Shown here: positions 40,879-50,946 of the stretch, piece by piece
Layout of the letters: the number at the start of each line of letters is the position of its first letter
Numbering within the stretch: position 1 is the stretch's first letter
Made by a program: the position numbers and the translations under genes
Notes under the pieces: model-generated
The model's database searches: none
The model's input: the letters and a program-made list of their open reading frames with translations, nothing else
Told to the model about the DNA's origin: nothing
Origin: Gammaproteobacteria bacterium
Lineage (GTDB): Bacteria > Pseudomonadota > Gammaproteobacteria > Steroidobacterales > GCA-2729495
Direction of reading: 5' to 3'
Length of the DNA: 64,000 nucleotides
NCBI GenBank assembly: GCA_016874095.1
Contig: VGVH01000001.1
Location: 353,745 to 417,744 of the forward strand

Positions 40879-41619
40879 TTGAAGGTCGAGTGTGCAGAGC
40901 TGAGCCTCATCGGCGGCCGCAAGGAGAACCAGGATCGCGTCGCCGTCGCGCGCGCCGATGACTCGGTACTCCTTATCGCCGTCGACGGCATGGGCGGCCA
41001 CGCCGGCGGCGCCCGCGCTGCGGCCGTTGCAGTGGAGACCATCGGCGACTCTTTCCGTCGCGCCACCGCGCCGCTGTTCGATCCGCTGGGGTTTTTGCAC
41101 CTGACGGTCGGCAGGGCCCATGTCCGCATCGCCCAGCTCGGCGTGGGCGTCAAGATGGAAGACCGGCCGCGCGCGACCTGCGCCATCTGCCTCGTCCAGG
41201 ACGGCACGGCCTTCTTCGCTCACGTCGGCGACAGCCGTATCTATCACCTGCGCGAACGCGCTATCCACGACCGGACGCGCGACCACAGCCATGTCGAGCT
41301 GCTCCTGCAGGAGGGCCTCATCACCGAGGCCGAGATTCCCGACCATCCGATGCGCAATTTCGTGGAGTGCTGTCTTGGCGGCAGCTACGCCCTGCCAGGT
41401 ATGACGGTCGGCTCCGCCCGGCGCCTTTCCCCGGGCGACCTCGTGATGGTCTGCACGGACGGTTTCTGGTCCGGGCTGGACGACGCCGACGTCGCCACTT
41501 TCGGTGCCGGCGGCGAACCGGTCGACATTTCCCTGCGGCGGCTGGCCGAACAGGCCGTGCGCAACAGCGGTCCTTACAGCGACAATACCTCGGCGGCCGG
41601 CCTGCGCTGGCTGGGCTGA
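40879..41619 (+). CDS. PP2C-family serine/threonine protein phosphatase
   Basis: The track ORF starts upstream without a ribosome site. A TTG at 40879 lies 7 bases behind GGGGAG and begins just before the catalytic domain (LKVECAELSLIGGRKENQDR), giving 246 residues. Metal and phosphate motifs are GGRKENQDR, LIAVDGMGGHAGGARAAAV, FFAHVGDSRIYHLRERAI, VMVCTDGFWSGLDDADVATF and the terminal SDNTSAAGLRW. It is a single-domain Mn/Mg-dependent phosphatase without membrane segments. No partner kinase (Hanks type) is nearby. It lies 39 bp upstream of rph. Confidence 0.88.
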   Translation: MKVECAELSLIGGRKENQDRVAVARADDSVLLIAVDGMGGHAGGARAAAVAVETIGDSFRRATAPLFDPLGFLHLTVGRAHVRIAQLGVGVKMEDRPRATCAICLVQDGTAFFAHVGDSRIYHLRERAIHDRTRDHSHVELLLQEGLITEAEIPDHPMRNFVECCLGGSYALPGMTVGSARRLSPGDLVMVCTDGFWSGLDDADVATFGAGGEPVDISLRRLAEQAVRNSGPYSDNTSAAGLRWLG

Positions 41620-41658
41620 CCGATCAGGCCGCACAACGTCCGACGCCGCGAGGTTTCT

Positions 41659-42396
41659 ATGCAACGTCCCAGTGCGCGCAGCCCCGATGAGCTGCGCCAG
41701 ATCCGATTCGAAACGGGCTACACCCGGCATGCCGAAGGGTCGGTGCTCGCAGTCTCCGGCGACACGCGCGTGCTCTGCACGGCCAGTGTCGAGGAAGGCG
41801 TGCCGTCGTTCCTTCGCGGCAAGTCGCAGGGATGGATCACGGCCGAGTACGGCATGCTTCCCCGCGCTACGCACACCCGCAGCGCACGCGAGGCAGCACA
41901 GGGCCGGCAGTCCGGCCGTACGCAGGAAATACAGCGGCTGATCGGCCGGTCGTTGCGTGCCACAATCGATCTCAAGGCGCTTGGCGAGATGACGGTTACG
42001 CTCGACTGCGACGTCCTGCAGGCTGACGGCGGAACGCGCACTGCTGCGATTTCGGGCAGCTGGGTTGCCCTCGTCCTCGCGATCGATCGGCTGGTCCGCG
42101 CAGGCAGCCTGCGCCGCAATCCGTTGCACGGCCAGGTCGCCGCGGTTTCCGTTGGCATCTATCGCGGTGTGCCGGTGCTCGACCTGGACTACGCTGAGGA
42201 TGGCGAAGCCGAGACCGACATGAACGTCGTCATGAACGATGCCGGCGCCTTCATCGAAATCCAGGGCACCGCCGAAGGCCATGCCTTCCAGCGTCAGGAG
42301 CTCGATCGCCTGCTCGACCTTGCCGCCGCCGGTGTACGTGGGATCATGCAGGCGCAGACGGCTGCTGTGGACACCTGGCGGGCGACTGCCCGCTGA
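41659..42396 (+). CDS. rph: Ribonuclease PH
   Basis: 245 residues. [20 protein letters not shown] is the usual opening. Further family marks are [40 protein letters not shown] with its phosphate-binding Arg, [40 protein letters not shown] and [20 protein letters not shown]. It removes nucleotides from tRNA 3' ends using phosphate. It is followed 7 bp later by rdgB, a standard pairing. Confidence 0.97.
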   Translation: MQRPSARSPDELRQIRFETGYTRHAEGSVLAVSGDTRVLCTASVEEGVPSFLRGKSQGWITAEYGMLPRATHTRSAREAAQGRQSGRTQEIQRLIGRSLRATIDLKALGEMTVTLDCDVLQADGGTRTAAISGSWVALVLAIDRLVRAGSLRRNPLHGQVAAVSVGIYRGVPVLDLDYAEDGEAETDMNVVMNDAGAFIEIQGTAEGHAFQRQELDRLLDLAAAGVRGIMQAQTAAVDTWRATAR

Positions 42397-42403
42397 CACT
42401 GCG

Positions 42404-43000
42404 ATGATCAGGCGCATGGTTCTCGCCACTGGCAACGCCGGAAAGGCGCGCGAGATCCAGGCGATACTGGGCGCGGGCTACGAGGTGCTGCTGCAATCAG
42501 CTCTCGGCGTCGAGTCGGTCGAGGAGACCGGCCTGACCTTCGAGGAGAACGCGCTGCTGAAGGCGCGGTATGCCTCGGCTGCGACCGGGCTGCCTGCGCT
42601 TGCCGACGATTCCGGCCTGGAGGTCGATGCCCTGCAGGGCGCACCGGGTGTCCGATCGGCACGCTACGCCGGTGCCGACGCCACCGACGGACAGAACGTC
42701 CAGCGACTGCTTGATGCCATGGCCGCGGTACCTGACGGTCACCGGCAGGCCCGTTTCCGCTGCGCAGTTGCCTGGGTGCGATCCGCCGACGATCCCCAGC
42801 CGTTGCTCGCGACTGGCGCCTGGGAGGGCAGCATCGCCCACGAGCCCCGCGGGACGCTCGGTTTCGGTTACGACCCGGTTTTCATCGACCAGGAGTCCGG
42901 TTGCAGCGCGGCTGAGATGCCGCCCGGCCAGAAGAATCGCCTGAGCCATCGCGGCCAGGCGTTGCGTGCGCTGGTCGGGATGCTGGCGCCGTGGGGCTGA
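42404..43000 (+). CDS. rdgB: XTP/dITP diphosphatase RdgB (HAM1 family)
   Basis: From the ATG at 42404 it has 198 residues (MIRRMVLATGNAGKAREIQA); a second ATG four codons later is possible. VLATGNAGKAREI is the phosphate-binding opening. Family marks follow: ETGLTFEENALLKARYASAA, LADDSGLEVDALQGAPGVRS, GTLGFGYDPVFIDQESGCSA and KNRLSHRGQALRAL. It hydrolyses non-canonical purine triphosphates (dITP, XTP) before they enter DNA or RNA. In many gammaproteobacteria hemW follows; here it does not. Confidence 0.96.
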   Translation: MIRRMVLATGNAGKAREIQAILGAGYEVLLQSALGVESVEETGLTFEENALLKARYASAATGLPALADDSGLEVDALQGAPGVRSARYAGADATDGQNVQRLLDAMAAVPDGHRQARFRCAVAWVRSADDPQPLLATGAWEGSIAHEPRGTLGFGYDPVFIDQESGCSAAEMPPGQKNRLSHRGQALRALVGMLAPWG

Positions 43001-43339
43001 ATGCCCCGGCGGGGCGGCGCAGACGCACCTTTATGCACAACGGCTCGTATTTCCGTACTCGGTTCGCACATTTATGGGTGTTTTTCGTGAGCTGACAGCA
43101 GAAAGATCGATAACTGACTGATAAAAAAGACTTTTACCGTCTTGCTTATTTCTTGACCAAAAACGCGGAAACGCCACGGAAACCGGGCGCTTTCGGCTCC
43201 CAGGTTCGGCTTTCCCCAGAGATATCCACATCTTCTGTGGATAAGGGCAGTCGCGCCGCCAAACTTGCCAGTGGGATGGCTGCTGGTTATCCTCTGCGCC
43301 CTTTTTCGTCCGCCAGGATTCCGCCAGGTTGACGCTGCC
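43001..43339. other. AT-rich intergenic region between rdgB and rpmE
   Basis: 339 bp without a credible gene. Its first two thirds are clearly richer in A and T than the flanks (GATAACTGACTGATAAAAAA and nearby). It contains a palindromic pair of DnaA-box-like sites at 43222-43244 and a third imperfect GTTATCC at about 43286. A weak AAGAC-N7-GTCTT hairpin lies near 43127. The minus-strand track ORFs across it lack coding character. It probably holds the rpmE promoter; see the finding on DnaA boxes. Confidence 0.6.
43222..43244. promoter_or_regulatory. Inverted pair of DnaA-box-like sites
   Basis: TATCCACA, five bases, TGTGGATA. The right arm with its next base reads TTATCCACA on the minus strand, a perfect E. 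coli-type DnaA box. The left arm reads ATATCCACA, one mismatch from consensus. Perfect 8-bp symmetry around a 5-bp centre. Confidence 0.65.
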
Positions 43340-43549
43340 ATGAAGCCCGAAATCCACCCCGCCTACCAGCAAATCAAGGTCACCTGCAGCTGCGGCAACG
43401 AGTTCCTGACGCGCTCGACGCTGAAGGAAGACCTGCACATCGAGGTCTGCTCCGCGTGCCATCCGTTCTACTCCGGCAAGCAGAAGCTGCTCGACACCGC
43501 CGGCCGCGTGGACAAGTTCCGCAAGAAGTACGCCCGCAAGAGCGCCTGA
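43340..43549 (+). CDS. rpmE: 50S ribosomal protein L31 (zinc-binding form)
   Basis: 69 residues: [20 protein letters not shown]. Four cysteines in CSCGNEF and [14 protein letters not shown] mark the C+ (zinc-binding) type. [18 protein letters not shown] is the usual C terminus. It is a small protein at the ribosomal subunit interface. The start at 43340 matches the universal MK-x-x-I-H-P opening, so the longer track ORF is wrong. A weak ribosome site (CAGG) precedes it. Confidence 0.97.
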   Translation: MKPEIHPAYQQIKVTCSCGNEFLTRSTLKEDLHIEVCSACHPFYSGKQKLLDTAGRVDKFRKKYARKSA

Positions 43550-43643
43550 CGCTCCGTCACCGGCCAGTTCATCGCCGGCATCATCTGCTCGATCGGCACT
43601 GCGTATCATCGCAGCGCCCTGTCACGTTTCCCGCTGCATTGCA

Positions 43644-43672
43644 TGGCGGCGCCTTCGCGCGTTTCCTATAAT
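43644..43672 (+). promoter_or_regulatory. Candidate promoter of gltA
   Basis: A perfect -10 hexamer TATAAT at 43667-43672, 35 bp before the gltA ATG. A -35 at the right distance is poor (TGGCGG); a TTGCAT further upstream is too far (22-base spacing). The -10 alone is strong in such GC-rich DNA. Regulation through an activator is possible. Confidence 0.5.
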
Positions 43673-43706
43673 GCGGCGCGCGTTAAAGGCAGTCGGGTAA
43701 AGCTGT

Positions 43707-44999
<1,293 letters not shown>

Positions 45000-45002
45000 G
45001 CG

Positions 45003-45623
45003 TTACGTCGACGGGTCGCCGGCAACCAGCGCTTCCACGTCCTTCGTCGTCGCACGTCGTTCCGGCCGCCCGTCGATCGTTGACAGCGGCGCATTGCCCC
45101 GGCCGCGTTCGGGAAACACGGTCACGGTGAAATCGAACTCCCCGTCGCTGAAGCGGTAGCCGGGATACAGATCCGCCGTGTCCCGTCGCGTGCGCAGGCG
45201 GTGAACCCAGGGCCGGTTGGCGAGGCCGAGCCCGTCGAGTACCGCGCCGACCGCCTCGGCACTGTCGCTGAACGCGTGCAAGTCGATGCTGCTCCAGTCG
45301 CTTGCGCTGCCGGCCAGCACTGGTCCGACGAGCTTCGCGTCGAACTGGTGCAGCTCGCGCATCATCCGCAGCGCGGCGTTGCGAAGCTCACGGATCAGCA
45401 CGTCGTGTTCATCGCCGCGAAAGATGCGATTGCGCTCGCTCATCGCAGCAGCCACTTCTTCGTTGCTCGGCAGCGCGCCGCTATCTTCGAGCCCGAGGCG
45501 TTCGCCCGCCTTCGTTTTCGCGGCGCGGAAGTCCTTGAGGCCGTGCTCCTGAATCATGCGCGCTGCTTCGTTCGCGATCGCGCTGCGACGATGATCAGGG
45601 CGGGATTGATTGCGTCTCGGCAC
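45003..45623 (-). CDS. Conserved protein of unknown function, possible nucleotidyltransferase-like fold
   Basis: 206 residues, soluble. The N terminus is basic and helical (RRSAIANEAARMIQEHGLKD, then a charged region FRAAKTKAGERLG). KLVGPVLAGSASDWSSIDLH followed by AFSDSAEAVGAVLDGLGL resembles the G-S-x-x-x-x-S-D-I-D-L core of small nucleotidyltransferases, but the acidic triad is not certain. The C-terminal part has YRFSDGEFDFTVTVFPERGR. Homologues in related genomes are, as far as I recall, annotated only as hypothetical or mislabelled as MurC ligases. It ends 3 bp from gltA and lies 6 bp downstream of the PBP1A gene on the same strand. Confidence 0.75.
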   Translation of the reverse strand: MPRRNQSRPDHRRSAIANEAARMIQEHGLKDFRAAKTKAGERLGLEDSGALPSNEEVAAAMSERNRIFRGDEHDVLIRELRNAALRMMRELHQFDAKLVGPVLAGSASDWSSIDLHAFSDSAEAVGAVLDGLGLANRPWVHRLRTRRDTADLYPGYRFSDGEFDFTVTVFPERGRGNAPLSTIDGRPERRATTKDVEALVAGDPST

Positions 45624-45629
45624 GGTGTG

Positions 45630-48230
45630 TCAAAACAGTTCGACGGCTTCATCGGCCTGAAACACGCCCCCAGATGCAGCCTCGTCGGCTGCGGCGGCGT
45701 TCATCACTTCGATGTCGGACAGCCGGAAGTATTCGAAAACCGCAGATGGATCGCCCGCGCCGGCAAGTTGACCAGTCGCAGGCACGATGCGCGCGGCGAC
45801 CAGTCCCGCGGGCTGGCGCAACGGAGTCTCAGGCGTACTGCGCAGGGCACGGGCCATGAAGCTCTTCCACATGGGCAGCGCGGTCTGGCCGCCTTCCTCG
45901 CGGTCGCCCAGCGAGCGCTCCTGGTCGAATCCCACCCAGGCCGTCGCTACGAGCGCACCATTGAAGCCGCTGAACCAGGCGTCGCGCCGTTCGTTCGACG
46001 TGCCGGTCTTGCCGGCGATATCGCGCCTGCCGAGTTCCCGCGCGCGACGACCGGTGCCACGCTCGATCACGTCCCGCATCATGTCGTACATCATGAACGC
46101 GTTTTCTTCGCTGATGACGCGCATCCCAAGCCGGACACTGCGAAAAAAGGCGGGTGCCTCCGCGATGCCGGGTCGCCAGCTTTCACCATGCGCCAGCATC
46201 TCCTGCACGCTGCCGTAGTCGGGCACTTCATCGACGCTGGCCGGAGGCGGTGGCGCGCTGTCGAGTGGCGAGCCCTGTTGCAGGGTGCCGCTCTCCACTG
46301 CAAAAACGCGCGCATCAGCGCTGCCCTGAGAGACTCCGCCGACCGGCGCGGACCGCTCGCAGCTGCGGCAGGCGCGGAAAGGTTCGGCCTGGAACACCGT
46401 TCTGCCGCCTGAATCGACGATCCGGTCAATGAAGTAATGCTCGACCCGGCGGCCGCCGTTGGCGAATACCGCGTATCCCGCTGCAACGTCCCAGGGAGAT
46501 GCGCCGCCACTGCCCAGGGCGAGTGACAGATTCGGCGGCAATGCCTCGTTGTCGAAGCCGAAGGCGCGAATATGCCGGGTTGCGGCCTCGATGCCGGTGC
46601 CCATCAGGATGCGGACCGAAACGAGGTTCAACGATTTGACCAGGGCTTCGCGCATGCGCGTGGGCCCGCTGAATTCGCGGGAATAGTTCTCCGGCCGCCA
46701 GGTGTCCTCCATGTCGGCATCGCCGAAGACGAGCGGCGCATCGTTGATGATGCTGGCCGGAGTAAAGCCGCTGTCCAGGCCGGCGGAGTAGACGAAAGGC
46801 TTGAATGACGAACCGGGCTGGCGCCGCGCCTGGACCGCGCGGTTGAAGCTGCCGGAATAGAAGTCAAAGCCCCCGGTCAGTGCGACTGTGGCGCCGTCTG
46901 CAGGGTCCAGAGCGGTAAAGGCGCCCTCGACTTCGGGAACCTGGGCGAGGAGCCAGCCGCGATTCACCGTTTTCAGCAAAAAGACGAGATCGCCGACCGC
47001 CAGCTGTTCCGCCACGTTGCGAGGTGCCGGGCCCACGGCGTCGTCCGTCTGGAATCGCCGCCACTTCAACCCGGACCAGGGAACCGTGACCTCGCCCACC
47101 TCCCGGACGTAAAAGCTGGCCGAGTCATCCTTGCCGAGGGCGAGCACGACAGCAGGTCGCAGGTCCTCGTTTCCGGGCTGCTTCGTCAGCAGCGCCTCGA
47201 GAGCCTGGTTGCGCGCCGGTCCCGGCGCCGGCCCGATCCCATCGAGTAAACCGCGTTCGCGTGGGCCGCGGAAACCATGTCGGCGGTCATATTCGTATAA
47301 CGCAGTCGCCAATGCGGTATTGGCTGCATGCTGCAGCCGGCTGTCGACGGTCGTCACGACGGTAAAGCCGTCCGTGTAGGCGCCGTCGCCGAATCGTCGC
47401 ACCATCTCCGCGCGAACCATCTCGGCGATGTACGGGGCCTCGATCTCGACCTTCGGCCCGTGCAGCCTGGCCTGCAGCGGTGTCGCAACCGCCGCTTCGA
47501 ACTGCGCCTGGTCGATGTAACCGAGCGCCCGCATGCGGCCGAGAACATAGGCCCGACGCTGCATTGCCCGCGCCGGCCCACTCACCGGGTTCAGCTGCGA
47601 TGGCGCTTTCGGGATCGCCGCGATGGTTGCCGCCTCGGCCACGTTGAGTTCGGCCAGGGTCTTGCCGAAGTAAACCTCCGCCGCTGCCGCTACGCCATAG
47701 GCGCGCTGCCCGAGGAATATCTTGTTGAGGTAAAGCGCCAGTATTTCGGGCTTGCTGAACGTCTGCTCGATCTGCACGGCGAGGAAGAGCTCTTTCGCCT
47801 TGCGAACGAAACTGCGCTCGGGCGTCAGGAAATAGGCGCGCGCAAGCTGCTGGGTAATGGTGCTTCCGCCCTGGGTGCGCTCGCCGGTGACGAGGAAGTT
47901 CAGCCCGGCGCGCAGGATGCCCTGCCAGTCGAACCCAGGATGATCGAAGAATCGATCGTCCTCTGCGGCCAGGAACGACTTGACGACGACATCCGGGATT
48001 TCCTCGAAGCGGACCGGCATGCGCCGCTGCTCCCCGAGCTGCGCCATCAATCGCCCGTCGCGGCTGTAGACCCGCAGCGGGGTCTGCAATGGCACTGCCC
48101 GGATGGTGTTTGCGGACGGCAGGCCGGGCGCCAGGAAGTAATAGACACCTGCAGCCACTGAGGCGACGAACAGGAAAATGGTAAATGCGAGAGCAGCGAC
48201 CGCGGTGCCCCAGCGAGGTACGAACTGCAT
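45630..48230 (-). CDS. mrcA: Class A penicillin-binding protein 1A
   Basis: 866 residues. A membrane anchor (about 10-33) is followed by a GT51 transglycosylase domain with AAEDDRFFDHPGFDWQGILR (catalytic Glu), GGSTITQQLARAYFLTPERS and KAKELFLAVQIEQTFSKPEI. An OB-like insert follows, then the transpeptidase: ARRQPGSSFKPFVYSAGLDS (SxxK), VKSLNLVSVRILMGTGIEAA and DIAGKTGTSNERRDAWFSGF (KTG). It polymerises and cross-links peptidoglycan. It is divergent from pilM, as in Pseudomonas (ponA-pilM); the 375-bp gap serves both. Confidence 0.95.
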   Translation of the reverse strand: MQFVPRWGTAVAALAFTIFLFVASVAAGVYYFLAPGLPSANTIRAVPLQTPLRVYSRDGRLMAQLGEQRRMPVRFEEIPDVVVKSFLAAEDDRFFDHPGFDWQGILRAGLNFLVTGERTQGGSTITQQLARAYFLTPERSFVRKAKELFLAVQIEQTFSKPEILALYLNKIFLGQRAYGVAAAAEVYFGKTLAELNVAEAATIAAIPKAPSQLNPVSGPARAMQRRAYVLGRMRALGYIDQAQFEAAVATPLQARLHGPKVEIEAPYIAEMVRAEMVRRFGDGAYTDGFTVVTTVDSRLQHAANTALATALYEYDRRHGFRGPRERGLLDGIGPAPGPARNQALEALLTKQPGNEDLRPAVVLALGKDDSASFYVREVGEVTVPWSGLKWRRFQTDDAVGPAPRNVAEQLAVGDLVFLLKTVNRGWLLAQVPEVEGAFTALDPADGATVALTGGFDFYSGSFNRAVQARRQPGSSFKPFVYSAGLDSGFTPASIINDAPLVFGDADMEDTWRPENYSREFSGPTRMREALVKSLNLVSVRILMGTGIEAATRHIRAFGFDNEALPPNLSLALGSGGASPWDVAAGYAVFANGGRRVEHYFIDRIVDSGGRTVFQAEPFRACRSCERSAPVGGVSQGSADARVFAVESGTLQQGSPLDSAPPPPASVDEVPDYGSVQEMLAHGESWRPGIAEAPAFFRSVRLGMRVISEENAFMMYDMMRDVIERGTGRRARELGRRDIAGKTGTSNERRDAWFSGFNGALVATAWVGFDQERSLGDREEGGQTALPMWKSFMARALRSTPETPLRQPAGLVAARIVPATGQLAGAGDPSAVFEYFRLSDIEVMNAAAADEAASGGVFQADEAVELF

Positions 48231-48605
48231 CGCACAATTCCGCGGTGATTCCTTGCCTCAGGCTCGGCGATTATGCATCCTGTGCCGTGTTTTTTGGGCA
48301 AACTCACCGCAAGATTAGGACAAAAAGCCACCGGTATACGGGTCTCGGTCGAGTCGTTGCGAAAGCGACGCGGAAAATCGATCGAAACCTTAGGATAGCG
48401 GGGTTGCCAGTGTCGGCTCGTTCCCCGAGCGAGGACCGACGACGCCTGCCGCCAGGCACCATCCCCGGTCTGCTGCTGACGTCGCCCATCATTACGTGAG
48501 CCGTATCACGCTGGTTTCTAACCATTCTAATATATGTTTAAATTTAGTTTCTCACGTTGGCCCCGACGAACTTCGTGCAAGTTGCCGGGATAGAAGGGAA
48601 AAGAC
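48231..48605. other. Divergent control region between mrcA and pilM
   Basis: 375 bp with no supported gene; track ORFs here have no ribosome sites. The pilM-proximal third is AT-rich (CTAATATATGTTTAAATTTA around 48526-48545), in contrast to the flanks, and may carry the pilus operon promoter or an UP-like element. A small GCTCG-TTCCC-CGAGC hairpin is at 48416-48430. I see no sigma-54 GG/GC pair at proper spacing. Confidence 0.55.
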
Positions 48606-49667
48606 GTGCTGTTTTCGTCGCGATCCCAGCCAGTGATCGGGCTCGACATAGCGACTTCCTCAATCAAACTGATTGAGCTGTCGGGTACCCTTCAGAACTG
48701 TCGGGCCGAGTGCTACGCGGCGGAAGCCACGCCGCCGAATTCCATCAATGAAAAGACCATCGTCGATCCCGCAGCGGTCGGCGAGGCGATCCGTCGCGCA
48801 GTCAAGCGCGCGAACATCAGCACACGCGAAGTCGCCATCGCGATCAGCGGCGATGCTGCGATCACCAAGGTGATCCAGCTGCCGAAGGTGCTGACTGGCA
48901 ACCAGCTCGAGCAACAGGTCGAGGTGCAGGCCGACCAGTACATCCCCTTCCCGATGGAAGAGGTGAGTTACGACTTCGAGGAGCTCGGGCCGTCGAAGAA
49001 CGATCCCGACATGCAGGACGTGCTGCTCGTCGCGACCCGCACGGAAAACGTGGACCAGCGTCGCGCGGCCGTCGAAGCCGCCGGCCTGATACCGCGGGTT
49101 GTCGACGTCGAGCCTTTCGCGCTGGAAGCTGCCTGCCAGCTCATGATGCACCAGATGCCGGACGGCGGTATGGGGCACCTGATCGCCATAGTCGATTTCG
49201 GCGCGAGCAATACGACTTTCAGCGTCCTGCGCGACATGCGGGTCAACTACACGCGCGACTTCTCCTTCGGCGGGCAGCAGCTCACCGAGGAAATCATGCG
49301 TACCTACGGGCTTTCGCTGGAGGACGCTGGCCGCGCCAAGAAAGAAGGCGGCCTGCCGAGCAACTACGGACCCGAGGTGCTCGAGCCCTTCATCGACGAC
49401 ATGACCCAGCAGGTCAGCCGTTCGCTGCAGTTCTTCCTTGCCTCCGTCGGCGGTTTGGCCCAGCCCGACCAGATCCTCGTCTGCGGCGGCTGCGCGAATA
49501 TTCCCGGCGTTGCCGACGTGATCTCGAGCAAGGTCGGCATCCCGACGGAGATCGGTGATCCTCTCGGCCAGGTGAAGATTTCCTCCAGGGCCAAGGGGCA
49601 GGGCGTGCGCAAGGACTCGACCGCTCTCCTGACCGCCTGCGGTCTCGCGCTACGGAGCTTCGGCTGA
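48606..49667 (+). CDS. pilM: Type IV pilus inner-membrane platform protein PilM
   Basis: 353 residues from a GTG behind AAGGGAAAAGAC (MLFSSRSQPVIGLDIATSSI). It is an actin-like ATPase fold: VIGLDIATSSIKLIELSG (phosphate 1), LIAIVDFGASNTTFSVLRDM (phosphate 2) and LVCGGCANIPGVADVISSKV (adenosine loop). It is cytoplasmic, binds the N-terminal tail of PilN and links the pilus motor to the envelope subcomplex. It is the first gene of pilMNOPQ, 1 bp before pilN. Confidence 0.97.
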   Translation: MLFSSRSQPVIGLDIATSSIKLIELSGTLQNCRAECYAAEATPPNSINEKTIVDPAAVGEAIRRAVKRANISTREVAIAISGDAAITKVIQLPKVLTGNQLEQQVEVQADQYIPFPMEEVSYDFEELGPSKNDPDMQDVLLVATRTENVDQRRAAVEAAGLIPRVVDVEPFALEAACQLMMHQMPDGGMGHLIAIVDFGASNTTFSVLRDMRVNYTRDFSFGGQQLTEEIMRTYGLSLEDAGRAKKEGGLPSNYGPEVLEPFIDDMTQQVSRSLQFFLASVGGLAQPDQILVCGGCANIPGVADVISSKVGIPTEIGDPLGQVKISSRAKGQGVRKDSTALLTACGLALRSFG

Positions 49668-49668
49668 C

Positions 49669-50259
49669 ATGCCACGCATAAACCTCCTGCCACATCGTGC
49701 GGAAGGCCGTGCGCGCCGGCGCAACCAGTTCTTCATGGGCCTGGGCGGCTCGCTTGTCGGCGCGCTGGTCACCGTCGGCATCGCGACCTGGATCATGAGC
49801 GCGATGGTCGACAATCAGAACGACCGTAACGAAATTCTGAAGACAGAGATCGAGATGCTCGACAAGCGCATCACCGAGATCATCGACCTCGAGGCCAAGA
49901 AGGAAAGCCTGCTGATGCGCATGGAGATCATCGACAAGCTCCAGCGCTCGCGCCCGGAAATAGTCCATGTTTTCGATCAGCTGGTGCGTACGCTGCCGGA
50001 TGGCGTCAACCTGACATCCATCAAGCAGAACGGCACTCAGTTGCAGATCAAGGGCGCGGCTGAGTCGAACACGCGTGTGTCCGCGTTCATGCGCAACATC
50101 GACAAGTCGGATTGGCTCAAGGACCCTGACCTCGAGGTGGTCCAGGTCAAGACCATTAAGGGCCGGGCCGAGGCGCAGGGTCCGCGCACCAGCGAATTCA
50201 CGGTCCTTGCCCGCCAAGTCAGCGTCGCGTCCGAGGGCGAAGAGGGGGCCGCGCGGTGA
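49669..50259 (+). CDS. pilN: Type IV pilus inner-membrane protein PilN
   Basis: 196 residues. MPRINLLPHRAEGRARRRNQ contains the conserved INLLPWR-like tail that binds PilM (here INLLPHR). One helix (about 25-45) and a coiled coil (about 50-90) precede a ferredoxin-like periplasmic domain with LPDGVNLTSIKQNGTQLQIK. It forms heterodimers with PilO. Its stop overlaps the pilO GTG. Confidence 0.96.
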   Translation: MPRINLLPHRAEGRARRRNQFFMGLGGSLVGALVTVGIATWIMSAMVDNQNDRNEILKTEIEMLDKRITEIIDLEAKKESLLMRMEIIDKLQRSRPEIVHVFDQLVRTLPDGVNLTSIKQNGTQLQIKGAAESNTRVSAFMRNIDKSDWLKDPDLEVVQVKTIKGRAEAQGPRTSEFTVLARQVSVASEGEEGAAR

Positions 50260-50930
50260 ACTTTCTCCAGCAGCTGCGGCAGCTCGACTTCAACGACATA
50301 GGCCGTTGGCCGCCCGTATTCCATATTTTCTTCGTCGGCCTGTGCTTTGCGATTGCGGCCGTGGCGGGTGTTTACTTCCTCGTATACCAGAGCCACATGC
50401 CGCGCCTTGAAAAGTTGGAGCGGGAAGAGAAGGAATTGCGCTCGACCTTCGAGGAAAAGCAGAAGAAGGCCGCTAATTTCACCGCCTACAAGGCGCAGCT
50501 TGCCGAGATCGAACGTTCCTTCGGTACGATGCTCCGTCAGCTGCCCGGCAAGACCGAGATTCCGAACCTTCTCATTGACATTTCCCAGACCGGACTTGGC
50601 GCTGGTCTAGAGGAAGAGCTGTTCCAGCCGCTGGGCGAGGAACGACAGGACTTCTACGCAGAGAAGCCGATCAAGATCCGGCTCAAGGGCGCCTATCACG
50701 AGTTCGGCCGGTTCGTGAGCGACATCGCTGCCCTGCCGCGCATCGTGACCCTGCACGACATCGAAATCGGGCCGGCCACCAAGGAATCGACCGGTGAGGA
50801 CCTCGTCCTCAACGTCACTGCCAAGACGTACCGCTATCTCGACGAGAGCGAAGTCAGCTCGGCTGCCGAGGAAAAGGACCCGAAGGCCAGGAAGGGCAAG
50901 GCGAAGAAACCGCCTGCCAAGAAGACGTGA
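50256..50930 (+). CDS. pilO: Type IV pilus inner-membrane protein PilO
   Basis: 224 residues from a GTG that overlaps pilN (GTGA). There is a short cytoplasmic tail, one helix (about 22-45), a coiled coil (YQSHMPRLEKLEREEKELRS to about 90), and a ferredoxin-like domain with LPGKTEIPNLLIDISQTGLG and FGRFVSDIAALPRIVTLHDI, the PilO signature. The C terminus is a Lys-rich tail (DPKARKGKAKKPPAKKT), longer than usual. It aligns the pilus machine with PilP and PilQ. Confidence 0.96.
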   Translation: MNFLQQLRQLDFNDIGRWPPVFHIFFVGLCFAIAAVAGVYFLVYQSHMPRLEKLEREEKELRSTFEEKQKKAANFTAYKAQLAEIERSFGTMLRQLPGKTEIPNLLIDISQTGLGAGLEEELFQPLGEERQDFYAEKPIKIRLKGAYHEFGRFVSDIAALPRIVTLHDIEIGPATKESTGEDLVLNVTAKTYRYLDESEVSSAAEEKDPKARKGKAKKPPAKKT

Positions 50931-50946
50931 GCCGGTGGGTAAGGTC

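Noticed and set aside
40687-42435. N-terminal extension of the yicC ORF as a fusion protein
   Set aside because: The extension reads through PP2C and rph on the other strand; MTGFAR at 40686 with AGGA upstream is the universal YicC start.
43001-43339. Chromosomal origin oriC
   Set aside because: Only two or three DnaA-like sites and none of the usual origin neighbours (dnaA, dnaN, gidA, parAB). Kept as a regulatory or titration candidate only.
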